NCBI GenBank assembly: GCA_963744115.1
Contig: CAVUSI010000002.1
Location: 682,001-746,000 of the forward strand
Length of the DNA: 64,000 nucleotides
Source: Chersky-267 sp963744115
Lineage (GTDB): Bacteria; Chloroflexota; Limnocylindria; Limnocylindrales; CSP1-4
Reading direction: 5' to 3'
Position numbers and translations under genes: made by a program. Below, in pieces: positions 53,582 to 62,057 of the stretch. The notes beneath the pieces were generated by a model. The model saw only the letters and a program-made list of their open reading frames with translations. It did not search any database and was not told where the DNA came from. The number at the start of each line of letters is the position of its first letter. Within the stretch, counting starts at the first letter, position 1.

Positions 53582-54156
53582 GTGAGCGAGATCCCGATCG
53601 GTGACCGGGTCATCGGCACCATCCAAGGGGACATCACGCAGGTGCGTGCCGACGCCCTGGTGAACGCCGCCAACAGCCGCCTGGCCGGCGGGGGCGGCGT
53701 CGACGGCGCGATCCACCGCGCCGGTGGGCGGGCGATCATGGTCGATCTCGAGCGCCGGTATGGGCACGACCGACATTGCCCGACCGGCGGCGCGATCTTG
53801 TCGGTCGCCGGCGACCTTCCCGCCCTATGGGTCGTCCACGCCGTCGGCCCGGTCTGGCACGGCGGCGGGGCGGGGAGCCGGAGCTCCTCGCCTCGGCGTA
53901 TCGGACCGCGTTCCAGGTCGCGAACGAGGCGGGCGCCCGCACCGTCGCTGCGGCCGCGATCAGCACCGGCATCTACGGCTACCCGATCGAACAGGCGGCG
54001 ACGATCGCGGTCATCACCGCTGCCGAGCACCTCGCCGGCCCGACCACGGTCGAGCGCATCGACTTCGTGCTGTTCTCCGGCGACGCGCTCGACGTGTTCG
54101 ACCGCGCGCTCGGTCGGGTGCGAGGCGCCGCCGACGGACCTACCGACCCTACTTGA
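53582..54156 (+). CDS. Macro-domain protein (ADP-ribose binding/hydrolase, one frameshift)
   Basis: About 190 residues. The opening IGTIQGDITQVRADALVNAANSRLAGGGGVDGAIHRAGG is a textbook macrodomain. After an indel near 53870 (one G lost from a five-G run) the fold continues with ELLASAYRTAFQVANEAGARTVAAAAISTGIYGYPIEQAA, including the STGIYGYP loop. It probably removes O-acetyl-ADP-ribose or ADP-ribosyl marks. The start is GTG 53582, and its 3' end overlaps the convergent gene by 8 bp. Confidence 0.92.
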
Positions 54157-55343
54157 AGGTCGACACCACGCGACCGGCGAGGGCTGGGTCTGACGTCGAC
54201 AGGATGACGACGGCGCCGCCCTGCTCGAAGACGTAGTCGAGGGCGCCCTGGTCGCCGTAGTCGATGACCAGGACGGACTTGCCGCCGACGGTCGTCGTCT
54301 TGGTCGTGATCCCCGATGCGCTCGCGCCGAGCCACGTCTTGAGCAGCTCCTGGCGGAGCTCGCTCGGGGCGACGCCGTTGAGCTTGAGCGCCGTGATGTC
54401 GGCGTCGACCGTCGAGGTCGGGTCGAACGCCTCGGCGACCTCGAGATCGGCGGTCTGCTTGCCCTTCGACGTGATCCAGGCGACGAGGTCGTCGCTCGAG
54501 GGGTCACCGGCCAGGACGTCGGTCCCGGTCGTGCTCTGGACCGACATCGGGGTGCCGTCGACGGACTTCGGCATGATCGCCTCGAGGTCCGCGAACGCGT
54601 GGGCCTCGGTCGGCGTCGGCTCGGGGATGTCGGACGGGATCTCCTCGGACGGGACCGCGCCCAGGTCGATCGAGGACCCGGGCGCCAGCGTCGGCGCCGG
54701 CCCGCTGATCGTCGGGCCCTTCGCCTCGGCCGCGACCATCGCGTCGTCGACCGCCGAGGCGGCCGCGGTGAGGTCGTCGGGCGTCATGTTCTGCGCCGCG
54801 ATCGAGGCGACGAGCGGGCCGCGCCGGATGTAGACCGAGGTCGTCGTCCCCGTCGAATCCTCGGTCGCCAGCGCCTCGTCGCCGACGTCGGCGAACGGGA
54901 CGTCCGTGCCGCCGACCGCCAGGTCCGAGTCGTGCGAGCGCTTGACGACCACGTGGCCATCGGCGCCATAGCAGCTCACCCGGACGTTCATCGCCGGCCC
55001 GGTCGTGGGGCTGCCCGGACGGGGTCGGGCCGCTCAGGCTCGCGCCGTAGCCGTCGGTGTAGAAGCCGCTGCCGTTGATCGACCAGCCCGCTGGAAGCGA
55101 GTCACTGGTCGGGACCGCGTTCCAGGCGATCGTCCGGCAGGCCGAATCGGCGGCCGGCGTCTGCTTCGTGGCGGAGACATAGAGCGCGGCGGCGGCCACG
55201 ATGAGCGCGAGCGCGCCGATCGTCCCCACGACGATGAGCCCGCGCCGGTCGGTCTTCGGGGTCGGGGTCACGTCCCGGCCGGGCTTGCCGCCGCCCGGGC
55301 CACGCTGGACCGAGCGCTCGGCGGGATCGCGCGGAGACGTCAT
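54149..55343 (-). CDS. Membrane-anchored extracellular protein, unknown function (one frameshift)
   Basis: About 397 residues. A short cytoplasmic N-terminus and one membrane span (RRGLIVVGTIGALALIVAAAALYVSA) lead to an extracytoplasmic region. It has two related halves, each with a WNAVP/PLVASIA-type or DYVFEQGGAVVILSTSD-type beta structure, joined by a Pro/Ser linker (GPAPTLAPGSSIDLG). The frame breaks near 55010, where an extra C in a C run separates the N-terminal 118 residues. Similar anchored proteins in Chloroflexota are uncharacterised; no function is assigned. Confidence 0.65.
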
Positions 55344-55510
55344 GCAGGGTGCCCCATGGAACGGCTGACTGTGGCTGCGTCACCTGACAAGGTACTGAGA
55401 CTTGGCAGAACGTGCCGGGGGAGGGGCGCCGCGGCCCGAGCCGCGGCCCGAGCCACCGTCCGAGCCCCGGTCCACTCCCGCCACGTCCCGAGGTCCGCCA
55501 CGGCCCCAGC

Positions 55511-55687
55511 CCACTCTCAGTGGTCGGAATCGCGGTCAGCACGCTTGGTTGACCGCCCGGACGTGCGGATCGTGACCTCGACCACGCTTGGGCGGGCCGG
55601 ATTCGACCACCCAGAGTGGCGGCCAGGCACGCCGCGACGCTCACCTGCCCCAGAGTGGCGTCCAGGCACGCCGCGACGTTCACCGGG
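55511..55687. repeat. Array C1: CCACT-N3-AGTGG dyads and a 39-bp tandem repeat
   Basis: Dyads lie at 55511-55523 (CCACTCTCAGTGG, followed by TCGGAATC) and 55607-55619 (CCACCCAGAGTGG), with CCACGCTTGG at 55582-55591. A 39-bp unit beginning CCCAGAGTGGCG is repeated at 55610-55648 and 55649-55687 with two or three differences. This is most of the 427-bp gene-free stretch 55344-55770. The first 150 bp of that stretch are GC-rich with short CGAGCC repeats and no other feature I can see. Confidence 0.8.
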
Positions 55688-55742
55688 CGGTGGCGGCGGC
55701 GCCAGCCCGCGTTCACATCGAGAAACCCGAACGCCGCCACGC

Positions 55743-55761
55743 TATCGTTCGAGGCATGTAG
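55743..55761 (+). promoter_or_regulatory. -10 hexamer followed by an ATG-TAG start-stop
   Basis: TATCGT (55743-55748) is 7 nt before ATG 55756, which is followed directly by TAG (55759-55761). The real start of the next gene is GTG 55771, behind AGGGGG. If the mRNA is leaderless here, it begins with a start-stop. Confidence 0.4.
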
Positions 55762-55770
55762 GGGGACCGA

Positions 55771-57508
55771 GTGGAGGACCAGGCCGAGGAGACCCGGGGC
55801 GAGGCCGCGGAGCGGCACGTCCACGACGCGCTCCGAGCGGCCCTTCCGCCCGAGTACCGGCTCTACGGCAACGCCCGCTGGTGCGCCAAGTCGCGGCGGG
55901 ACGGGCCCGCCCACGACGGCGAGGCGGACCTGGTCATCGTCCATCCCGAGGCCGGGCTGCTCGTCGTCGAGGTCAAGGCCGGCGAGCCGCGCCGGGGGGC
56001 GGCCGGAAGCTGGTGGCTCGGGCCGCACGAGCTCCGGCGATCGCCGTTCGCACAGGCCGAGGCGGCCAAGCACGACCTCCGACGGGCCCTCGAAGCGCTC
56101 CCGGACTGGCCGGCCCACGACGAACCCCGGGCCGGGCAGGCCGTCGCCTTCCCCGACGTCGACCTGGCGAGCCTTCCGCATGGCCATGCCCTGCTCGGGC
56201 CGGACGCCCCGCTCGAGATCGTCCTCGACGCCGACGCGCTGGCGACGCCGCTGGCCGCTCGCGCCGCCGTCGACCGGGCCTACGGCTACTGGGTCGGCGA
56301 TGGCAGTCGCGGCCGGCCGCTCGGCGCCGCCGGGATGCAGCGGGTCGACGAGTACCTCGCCCCGACCGTCGCGCTCCGTCGCCTCCTCCGCCACGACGTC
56401 GACGACGATCGCGCTCGGTTGATCGGCGCGTCGCAGGAGCAGCGTCGCACGCTGGACGTCGCCCGGAACGTCCGTCGGGCGGAGGTCGTCGGGCCGGCCG
56501 GCAGCGGCAAGTCGATCGTCGCCGTCGAGAAGGCCCGGCGGCTCGCCCGCGAGGGCTTCCGGACGCTGTTCGTGTGCTTCAACCAGCCGCTCGCGACGGC
56601 CGTCCTGCACGATGTCGAAGGGCTGACCGCGGGCGATCCCGAGACGGCCGCGCGGCTTCACGTCTCGACCTTCCACCGCCTGTGCGAGACGCTCGGCGAG
56701 CGAGCCGGGGTCCTCGGCGCCGAGACCCGACGAGCCGCCGCGAGCCTGGTGGGAGGAGACGCTGCCGGCCGCCCTCGACGCCGCGATCGAGGCGCTGCCC
56801 GACGAGCGGTTCCACGCGATCGTCGTCGACGAGGGGCAGGACTTCGAGCTGGCGTGGCTCGAGTCGCTGTCGTTCCTGCTCGAGGACCCCGAGCACGACG
56901 TCCTGTGGATCTTCCACGACCCCGGCCAGGCGCTCTTCCGGGACGACCGCGTCGCCGAGCTCGGCCTCGAGCGGCTCGAGCTGTTCCACGACTACCGCTG
57001 TCCGGCGCCCGTCGGCGAGCTCGCGGCGCGCTTCTACCACGGCCCGGGCGAGCCGATCGTCATCGCGTCGGGCGGTCGCGCGCCGCGGGTGATCGTCGCC
57101 AAGACCGACGCCGAGACCGTCGAGGCGCTCCGCGTCGAGCTCCATCGGCTGACGGTCGACGAGGGGATCCGGCCCTGGCAGATCGTCGTGCTGTCCGGTC
57201 GGTCCGCCGCCGACAGCGCCGTCTGGCGGGCGCGGACGTTCGGCAACCAGGTCCTGTGGAACGGCGCGATCGACGATGCCGGCCGATCCCTCCGCCTGCC
57301 CGCCGACGAGGTCCCCGACGAGCCCGGCGACGTCGTCCGGTTCGAGACGATCCGCCGGTTCAAGGGCCTCGAGCGCGAGGTCGTCGTCCTGTGCGAGCTG
57401 CCCGATACCGGCGAGCGCCTCGACCAGCTCCTCTACGTCGGCCTGACCCGCGCCACGACCCAGCTCGTCGTCATCGCGCCACGCAAGCTGGCCGGGCGGC
57501 TCCATTGA
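55771..57508 (+). CDS. NERD nuclease-domain plus UvrD-like helicase fusion (one frameshift)
   Basis: About 578 residues. The N-terminal NERD domain has the nuclease-like core GEADLVIVHPEAGLLVVEVKAG (Asp, Glu-x-Lys). It leads into an SF1 helicase with Walker A GPAGSGKS, Walker B-like VVDEGQDFE, motif III-IV FHDYRCPAPVGELA, IRRFKGLEREVVVL and motif VI GLTRATTQLVV. The frame breaks near 56745 (an extra C before WWEETLPAAL), splitting the P-loop from the rest. NERD-helicases occur as single-gene anti-phage candidates, but that role is not shown here. The gene stands between repeat arrays C1 and C2. Confidence 0.85.
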
Positions 57509-57563
57509 TGCCCGTGCCACTGGCCCGTTCCGGAGGCCGGGCCCCTTCGCCGCGAGCCCATCG

Positions 57564-57936
57564 CCACTGGGAGTGGTCGGAATCTCGACGACCGCGCTCG
57601 GCGAAACGCCCCAACCGCCTCCAACCGGCCATTTCGACCGCCAGGCACGCCTGGATCGCTTGCGATCGGCCACTCCGAGTGGTCGCGATCACGAGCCGCG
57701 GCCGAGGCCCGCGCCACGAACCGCGGCCGGCGTCCGCGCCACGAAACGCGGCCGAGGCCCGCGCCACGAACCGCGGCCGGCGTCCGCGCCACGAAACGCG
57801 GCCGAGGCCCGCGCCACCCGCCCCGCGCCACTGGCAGTGGTGGGAGTCACGACCACCGCGCTCGTCCGATCGCCAGAACCGGCCGATCGAAGGGTCCACC
57901 ACGCTTGGAGCATCGCGATCCGGCCACTCCGGGTGG
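57564..57936. repeat. Array C2: four CCACT-N3-AGTGG dyads in two related units
   Basis: Dyads are at 57564-57576, 57670-57682, 57828-57840 and 57924-57936. CCACGCTTGG at 57899-57908 and CCAGGCACGCCTGG at 57641-57654 lie inside the units. The distances from dyad to CCACGCTTGG (71 bp) and to the next dyad (96 bp) are identical to those in C1. The array fills the 515-bp gene-free stretch 57509-58023, together with the 25-bp tandem repeat between the two units. Confidence 0.8.
57691..57815. repeat. Five 25-bp tandem repeats alternating between two variants
   Basis: Five units start at 57691, 57716, 57741, 57766 and 57791. Units 2 and 4 are identical (ACGAACCGCGGCCGGCGTCC core). Units 3 and 5 are identical (ACGAAACGCGGCCGAGGCCC core), and unit 1 resembles them. 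It is therefore a 50-bp higher-order repeat inside array C2. Confidence 0.88.
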
Positions 57937-58023
57937 TCTCGATACCGACCGCCACCGGGCAGAAAGGCCGATGAGCGCGACGATGTCACCCGAGCTGTCA
58001 CGACGACCCGCCAGGATGTCGTT

Positions 58024-58254
58024 GTGAGGCACGTACCGGGTGTCGAAGCGGCGAACGGGGGCGCGATCGGGCCCTCGGGTGCGGTCGCGCCCGCCAGCAC
58101 GTCCTTCGCGTGCGCGACCTGCGGCGCGATCCTGGACGGTGACCCCGACGAGGACCCGACCGGCGACGCGGGCCTGCCGATCTGCGGCGAATGCGACCGC
58201 AGCCGAACCTTCGATGTCGACGTCCAGCTGATGGCCGAGGACGACGCCCGATGA
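58024..58254 (+). CDS. Small zinc-ribbon protein
   Basis: A possible 76-residue protein from GTG 58024 with a four-Cys zinc ribbon (CATCGAILDGDPDEDP...PICGECDRSR) and an acidic C-terminus. It begins 88 bp after the last array-C dyad. The upstream frame stays open into array DNA, so the start is uncertain. No partner or function can be named. Confidence 0.55.
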   Translation: MRHVPGVEAANGGAIGPSGAVAPASTSFACATCGAILDGDPDEDPTGDAGLPICGECDRSRTFDVDVQLMAEDDAR

Positions 58255-58267
58255 GGCCGACCGCCGA

Positions 58268-58617
58268 TCAGGTCTTCGCGACTCGCTTCGCCCCGCCTGG
58301 ATACGGATGCGGCTCGCCGAGGTTGATCCGCGCCGAGGCGATGAGGTCCTGGCCCGCCCCGAACAGCCACGTCCGTCCGCCGGGGTGGACGGAGTCGAGT
58401 GCGAGGGTTCGGGGAGCCCGCCCGGCGTCGACCGCCGCGATGATGGCCGGCCAGGCGTCGAGGGTCGACCTGTACCGCCCGATCACCTTGTTCGACGGGA
58501 GTAACCGGAGCCGATACTCGATCGCGCCATCGGATCTCGGATCTCGCCCGACTCAGGGCTCCGCTCGGGGGTTCGCACTCCGGGCTCGTCCGGAGCGCTA
58601 TCGCTCTTCGTAGACAC
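58268..58617 (-). CDS. Small hypothetical protein, tandem paralog 1 (frameshifted)
   Basis: About 115 residues. GTG 58617 opens STKSDSAPDEPGVRTPERSPESGEIRDP. After an indel near 58545 the frame continues with DGAIEYRLRLLPSNKVIGRYRSTLDAWPAIIAAVDAGRAPRTLALDSVHPGG. It aligns clearly with the neighbour at 58694-59068, and both have a similar upstream stretch. No family is recognised. Confidence 0.6.
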
Positions 58618-58693
58618 GTCGTTCGCGCTTCGAGGCGCGCCATGCGGAGATGATCCGCGGCCGAAGGCCGCTCGTGAGATGCGATCTCGTCGG

Positions 58694-59068
58694 TTAGGTC
58701 GCCACTCGATTAGTTCGAGCGGCCCGAGGCGACGGGGACTGACCGAGTCCGTCCAGGGCAGTGATTTCAAGTCGGCGGCCGGACGTGATCTTGTAGCGAT
58801 CGCCGTCTGCGAAGCGCGCGTCGAGGACAAGGCATCGGGCAGGGACGCCACGCGCCAACTCGGACTGAACGACCGGCCACGCCTCCGTGGTGGACGCGAA
58901 TCGGCCGACGATCTTGTCCGAGGGAGTCAGGCGAAGCTCGTACCCAACGGCATCGTCGATCTGAATCTCGTACCCGTCAGGGAAGAGGGGACCCGTCGTC
59001 CGCCGGAGGCCACCGAACTCGACGATCTCGGGAACCTCAAGGTCGTCGTCGGCGCTGTTCGTAGTCAT
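58694..59068 (-). CDS. Small hypothetical protein, tandem paralog 2
   Basis: A 124-residue protein from ATG 59068. The core DDAVGYELRLTPSDKIVGRFASTTEAWPVVQSELARGVPARCLVLDARFADGDRYKITSGRRLEI matches paralog 1. It is preceded by a stretch (about 59069-59110: GTTCGCGCTTCGTGGCGCGCCATGCGGA) that is nearly repeated upstream of paralog 1 (58618-58660), so a unit of about 450 bp was duplicated. Function unknown; composition is ordinary for this genome. Confidence 0.7.
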   Translation of the reverse strand: MTTNSADDDLEVPEIVEFGGLRRTTGPLFPDGYEIQIDDAVGYELRLTPSDKIVGRFASTTEAWPVVQSELARGVPARCLVLDARFADGDRYKITSGRRLEITALDGLGQSPSPRAARTNRVAT

Positions 59069-59222
59069 CGCGTTCGCGCTTCGTGGCGCGCCATGCGGAA
59101 ATGATTCGCGGCACCTCGTGGCCGCGCTGTGACGTTACCACGGCGAGCAACCGGGGCCGGTCCGACCAGCCACCCCGGACTTATCGCGCGGTGCATCGCG
59201 CCTGCACCAGGCAGGTGACCGA

Positions 59223-59281
59223 ATGACGACGGCTGCTACGCCCGTCGACCTGACCCCTGAGCAGCGACGGATCGTCGAGTA
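59223..59281 (+). CDS. 5' fragment of a helicase-like ORF cut by a sequence junction
   Basis: ATG 59223 begins TTAATPVDLTPEQRRIVEYG, which looks like the start of a UvrD-type helicase (LTPEQRxIVE, normally followed by a P-loop). After about 20 codons the sequence becomes internal thiolase sequence in another frame. The join lies at 59281-59288, in a run of G. Confidence 0.5.
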
Positions 59282-60251
59282 TGGGGGCTCGCCGGGCTGC
59301 CGGAGTCCGCGGCCGGCGTCACGGTCAACCGGCTCTGCGCGTCCGGGCTGGCCGCCGTCGTCGGCGCCTGCCATGCGGTGATCGCGGGCGACGGCGACCT
59401 CTTCGTCGCGGGCGGCGAGGAGTCGATGAGCCGCGCGCCGTTCGTGACGCCGAAGGCCGAGAAGCCGTTCGCGCGCGGCGACCGGCCGCTCTACGACACG
59501 ACGCTCGGCTGGCGCTTCACGAACCCGAAGCTCGTCGGAGCTGTTCCCGCCGGAGTCGATGGGCGAGACCGGCGAGAACGTCGCCGAGCGCTGGGGCGTC
59601 TCGCGCGAGGATCAGGACGCGTTCGCGCTCGCAGTCGCAGCAGCGCTGGGCGGCCGCCGACGAGGCGGGCCGCTTCGCCGACGAGCTCGTCCCGGTCGGC
59701 GACGTGACGCGCGACGAGCATCCGCGGCCCGACACGACGCCGAGAAGCTCGCCGCGCTCAAGCCCGCGTTCCGCGCGGGCGGCACGGTCACCGCCGGCAA
59801 CGCGTCCGGGATCAACGACGGCGCCGCGGCGCTCGTGATCGCGTCGGAGGAGAAGGCGCGCGAGCTCGGCGTCGAGCCGCTCGGCACGTTCGTCGGCAGC
59901 GCGGTCGCCGGCGTCGACCCGCGCGTGATGGGCATCGGGCCGATCCCCGCCGTGCGCAAGCTGCTCGACGCGCACGCGGCGTCGACGTCGGCGCAGATCG
60001 ACCTCGTCGAGCTGAACGAGGCGTTCGCGTCGCAGAGCCTCGCCGTCGATCCGCGAGCTCGGCCTCGACCCGGAGAAGGTGAACGTCAACGGCGGCGCGA
60101 TCGCGCTCGGCCACCCGCTCGGCATGAGCGGCGCGCGCCTCGTCGTCTCGCTCCTGCACGAGCTCCGCCGCCGCGGCGGCCGCTACGGCCTCGCGACGCT
60201 GTGCGTCGGCGTCGGCCAGGGCCAGGCGGCGCTGTTCGAGCGCTCGGCTAG
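59282..60251 (+). CDS. Acetyl-CoA acyltransferase (thiolase), 5'-truncated and multiply frameshifted
   Basis: Beta-ketothiolase. Readable blocks are GLPESAAGVTVNRLCASGLAAVVGACHAV (nucleophile Cys in RLCASG), GGEESMSRAPFV, GNASGINDGAAALVIASEEKA, NGGAIALGHPLGMSGARL (His) and LCVGVGQGQA (C-terminal Cys). About the first 65-70 residues are absent because the sequence starts at the junction. Indels near 59540, 59630, 59745, 60055 and 60240 break the frame; the restored stop is TAG 60249-60251. It acts in fatty-acid oxidation or acetoacetyl-CoA metabolism. Confidence 0.85.
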
Positions 60252-60489
60252 CCGACGGGCGGGCGGATGTAGATCACGCCCTCGTGCTCGATCGGCACGA
60301 ACGGCGCGCCGACGCTGAAGACGACGCCCTCGACCTGGTGGAAGACGCTCGCCGCCTCGCCTCGCCGACGGGGACGACGATGCCGACCTCGTCCTCCGGC
60401 TCGGCGTCGAGGCCCTCGTCGCGCAGCGCCTCGAGCAGCCGGTCGCGATCGGGGATGCGCGCGGCCTCGACCTGGATCGTGCTCGACAT
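60248..60489 (-). CDS. Small hypothetical protein (frameshifted)
   Basis: About 80 residues from ATG 60489 (AGAGGAGA upstream): STIQVEAARIPDRDRLLEALRDEGLDAEPEDEVGIVVPVGE. After one indel near 60360 it reads AASVFHQVEGVVFSVGAPFVPIEHEGVIYIRPPVG to the stop at 60248-60250. It is compact and acidic, with no recognised domain. It overlaps the thiolase stop and is divergent from the aldehyde dehydrogenase gene. Confidence 0.5.
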
Positions 60490-60579
60490 CGTCCGTCTCC
60501 TCTCGTCGGCTTCGGATCCGAAATCTACCGTCCGAATCCAGCGCCGGCCCGGCGCGACAAACGCGCTAAGTTCCGCGCG

Positions 60580-62057
60580 ATGGCGGTCGACGGCGGGCAG
60601 GAGTACGGGCTCTTCATCGGCGGCGAGGTCGTCGAGCCCGCCTCGGGCGAGATCCGCGACCTCGCTCGAGCCGGCGACCGGCGAGCCGCTCGGCCCGCGC
60701 GGCGATGGCCGGCGAGGCCGACGTCGACCGCGCCGTCGAGGCCGCCCGCGCCGCGCTCGACGGCCCGTGGGGCAAGACGCCGCCGAACGAGCGCGCGCGG
60801 CTCCTGCACGCGCTCGCCGACGCGATCGTCGCGAACCGCAAGGAGCTCGCCGAGCTCGAGTCGCGCAACGTCGGCAAGGCGATCTCCTCGGTCAAGGCCG
60901 AGGTCGCCGGCGCCGTCGAGAACTTCCGCTTCTTCGCCTCCGTCGTCGGCTCGATCGCCGGCCGCTCGAATCCGATCGGCGGCTCGCTGCTCAGCTACAC
61001 GCTGAAGGAGCCGGTCGGCGTCTGCGCGCAGATCGTGCCGTGGAACTACCCGCTGCTCATGTCCGTCTGGAAGCTCTCGCCGGCGCTCGCGGCCGGCTGC
61101 GCCGTCGTCCTCAAGCCCGATCCGCAGACGCCGCTCAGCGTGCTGCGGATCGCCGAGCTCGCGACCGAGGTCGGCTTCCCCGCCGGCGCGATCAACATCG
61201 TCCCGGCCGACGGCCCGACGACCGGCTCGTACCTCGTCCAGCATCCCGGCGTCGACAAGGTCGCGTTCACCGGCTCGACGCGCGACGGGCGAGCGAGATC
61301 ATGCGGCTCTGCTCCGACCCGATCAAGCGGCTCACGCTCGAGCTCGGCGGCAAGAGCCCGAACCTCGTCTTCGCCGACGCGAACCTCGACGACGCGATCC
61401 CGAGCTCGGTCTGGTCGATCTACTACGCCGCCGGCCAGAGCTGCGAGGCGCGCTCGCGCGTGCTCGTCGAGGCGTCGATCTACGACGACTTCGTCGCGCG
61501 CTTCGCCGAGGCGCGCGAAGCAGCTCAAGGTCGGCGACCCGCTCGACGCCGAGACGCAGGTCGGCTCGCTCATCTCGACCGCGCACCGCGACCGCGTGCA
61601 CGGCTTCGTCGAGCAGGGCCGCGAGGAGGGCGCCGAGGTCGTCGCCGGCGGCGAGGCCGGCGACGGCGCGGGCGCCTTCTATCTCCCGACCGTGCTCGCC
61701 GGCGTCGACAACGCGATGACCGTCGCGCAGGAGGAGATCTTCGGCCCGGTCGTGACCGCGATCCCGTTCGAGGACGAGAAGGACGCGATCCGGATCGCGA
61801 ACGACGTCCGGTACGGCCTCTTCGCGACGGTCTGGACGGGCGACCCGGCGCGCGGCCACCGCGTCGCGCGCGCGATCAAGTCCGGGATGGTCGGGATCAA
61901 CATGCCGTTCACCGCGTTCCCCGGGATCCCGTTCGGCGGCTACAAGCAGTCGGGCTTCGGCCGCGAGCTGTCGATCGACACGCTCGACCTCTATCTCGAG
62001 ACGAAGGGCGTGCTCTTCTCGACGAGCCCGAAGCCCTTCAATCCGTTCGGGCTCTGA
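60580..62057 (+). CDS. NAD(P)+-dependent aldehyde dehydrogenase (several frameshifts)
   Basis: About 490 residues. Blocks are PWNYPLLMSVWKLSPALAAGCAVVLKPD, FTGSTRDGASEIMRLC, general base Glu in LTLELGGKSPNLVFADANLDDA, catalytic Cys in AAGQSCEARSRVLVE, EEIFGPVVTAIPFEDEKDAIRIANDVRYGLFATVWTGD and PFGGYKQSGFGRELS. Indels near 60665, 60690, 61290 and 61515 interrupt the frame. TAAGTT ends 7 nt before ATG 60580. The stop overlaps the following glycosyltransferase frame. Substrate not determined. Confidence 0.88.

Noticed and set aside
1..57508. Programmed ribosomal frameshifting
   Set aside because: Shifts occur in many unrelated genes, at no common slippery site and without downstream structures, so sequence errors are more likely.
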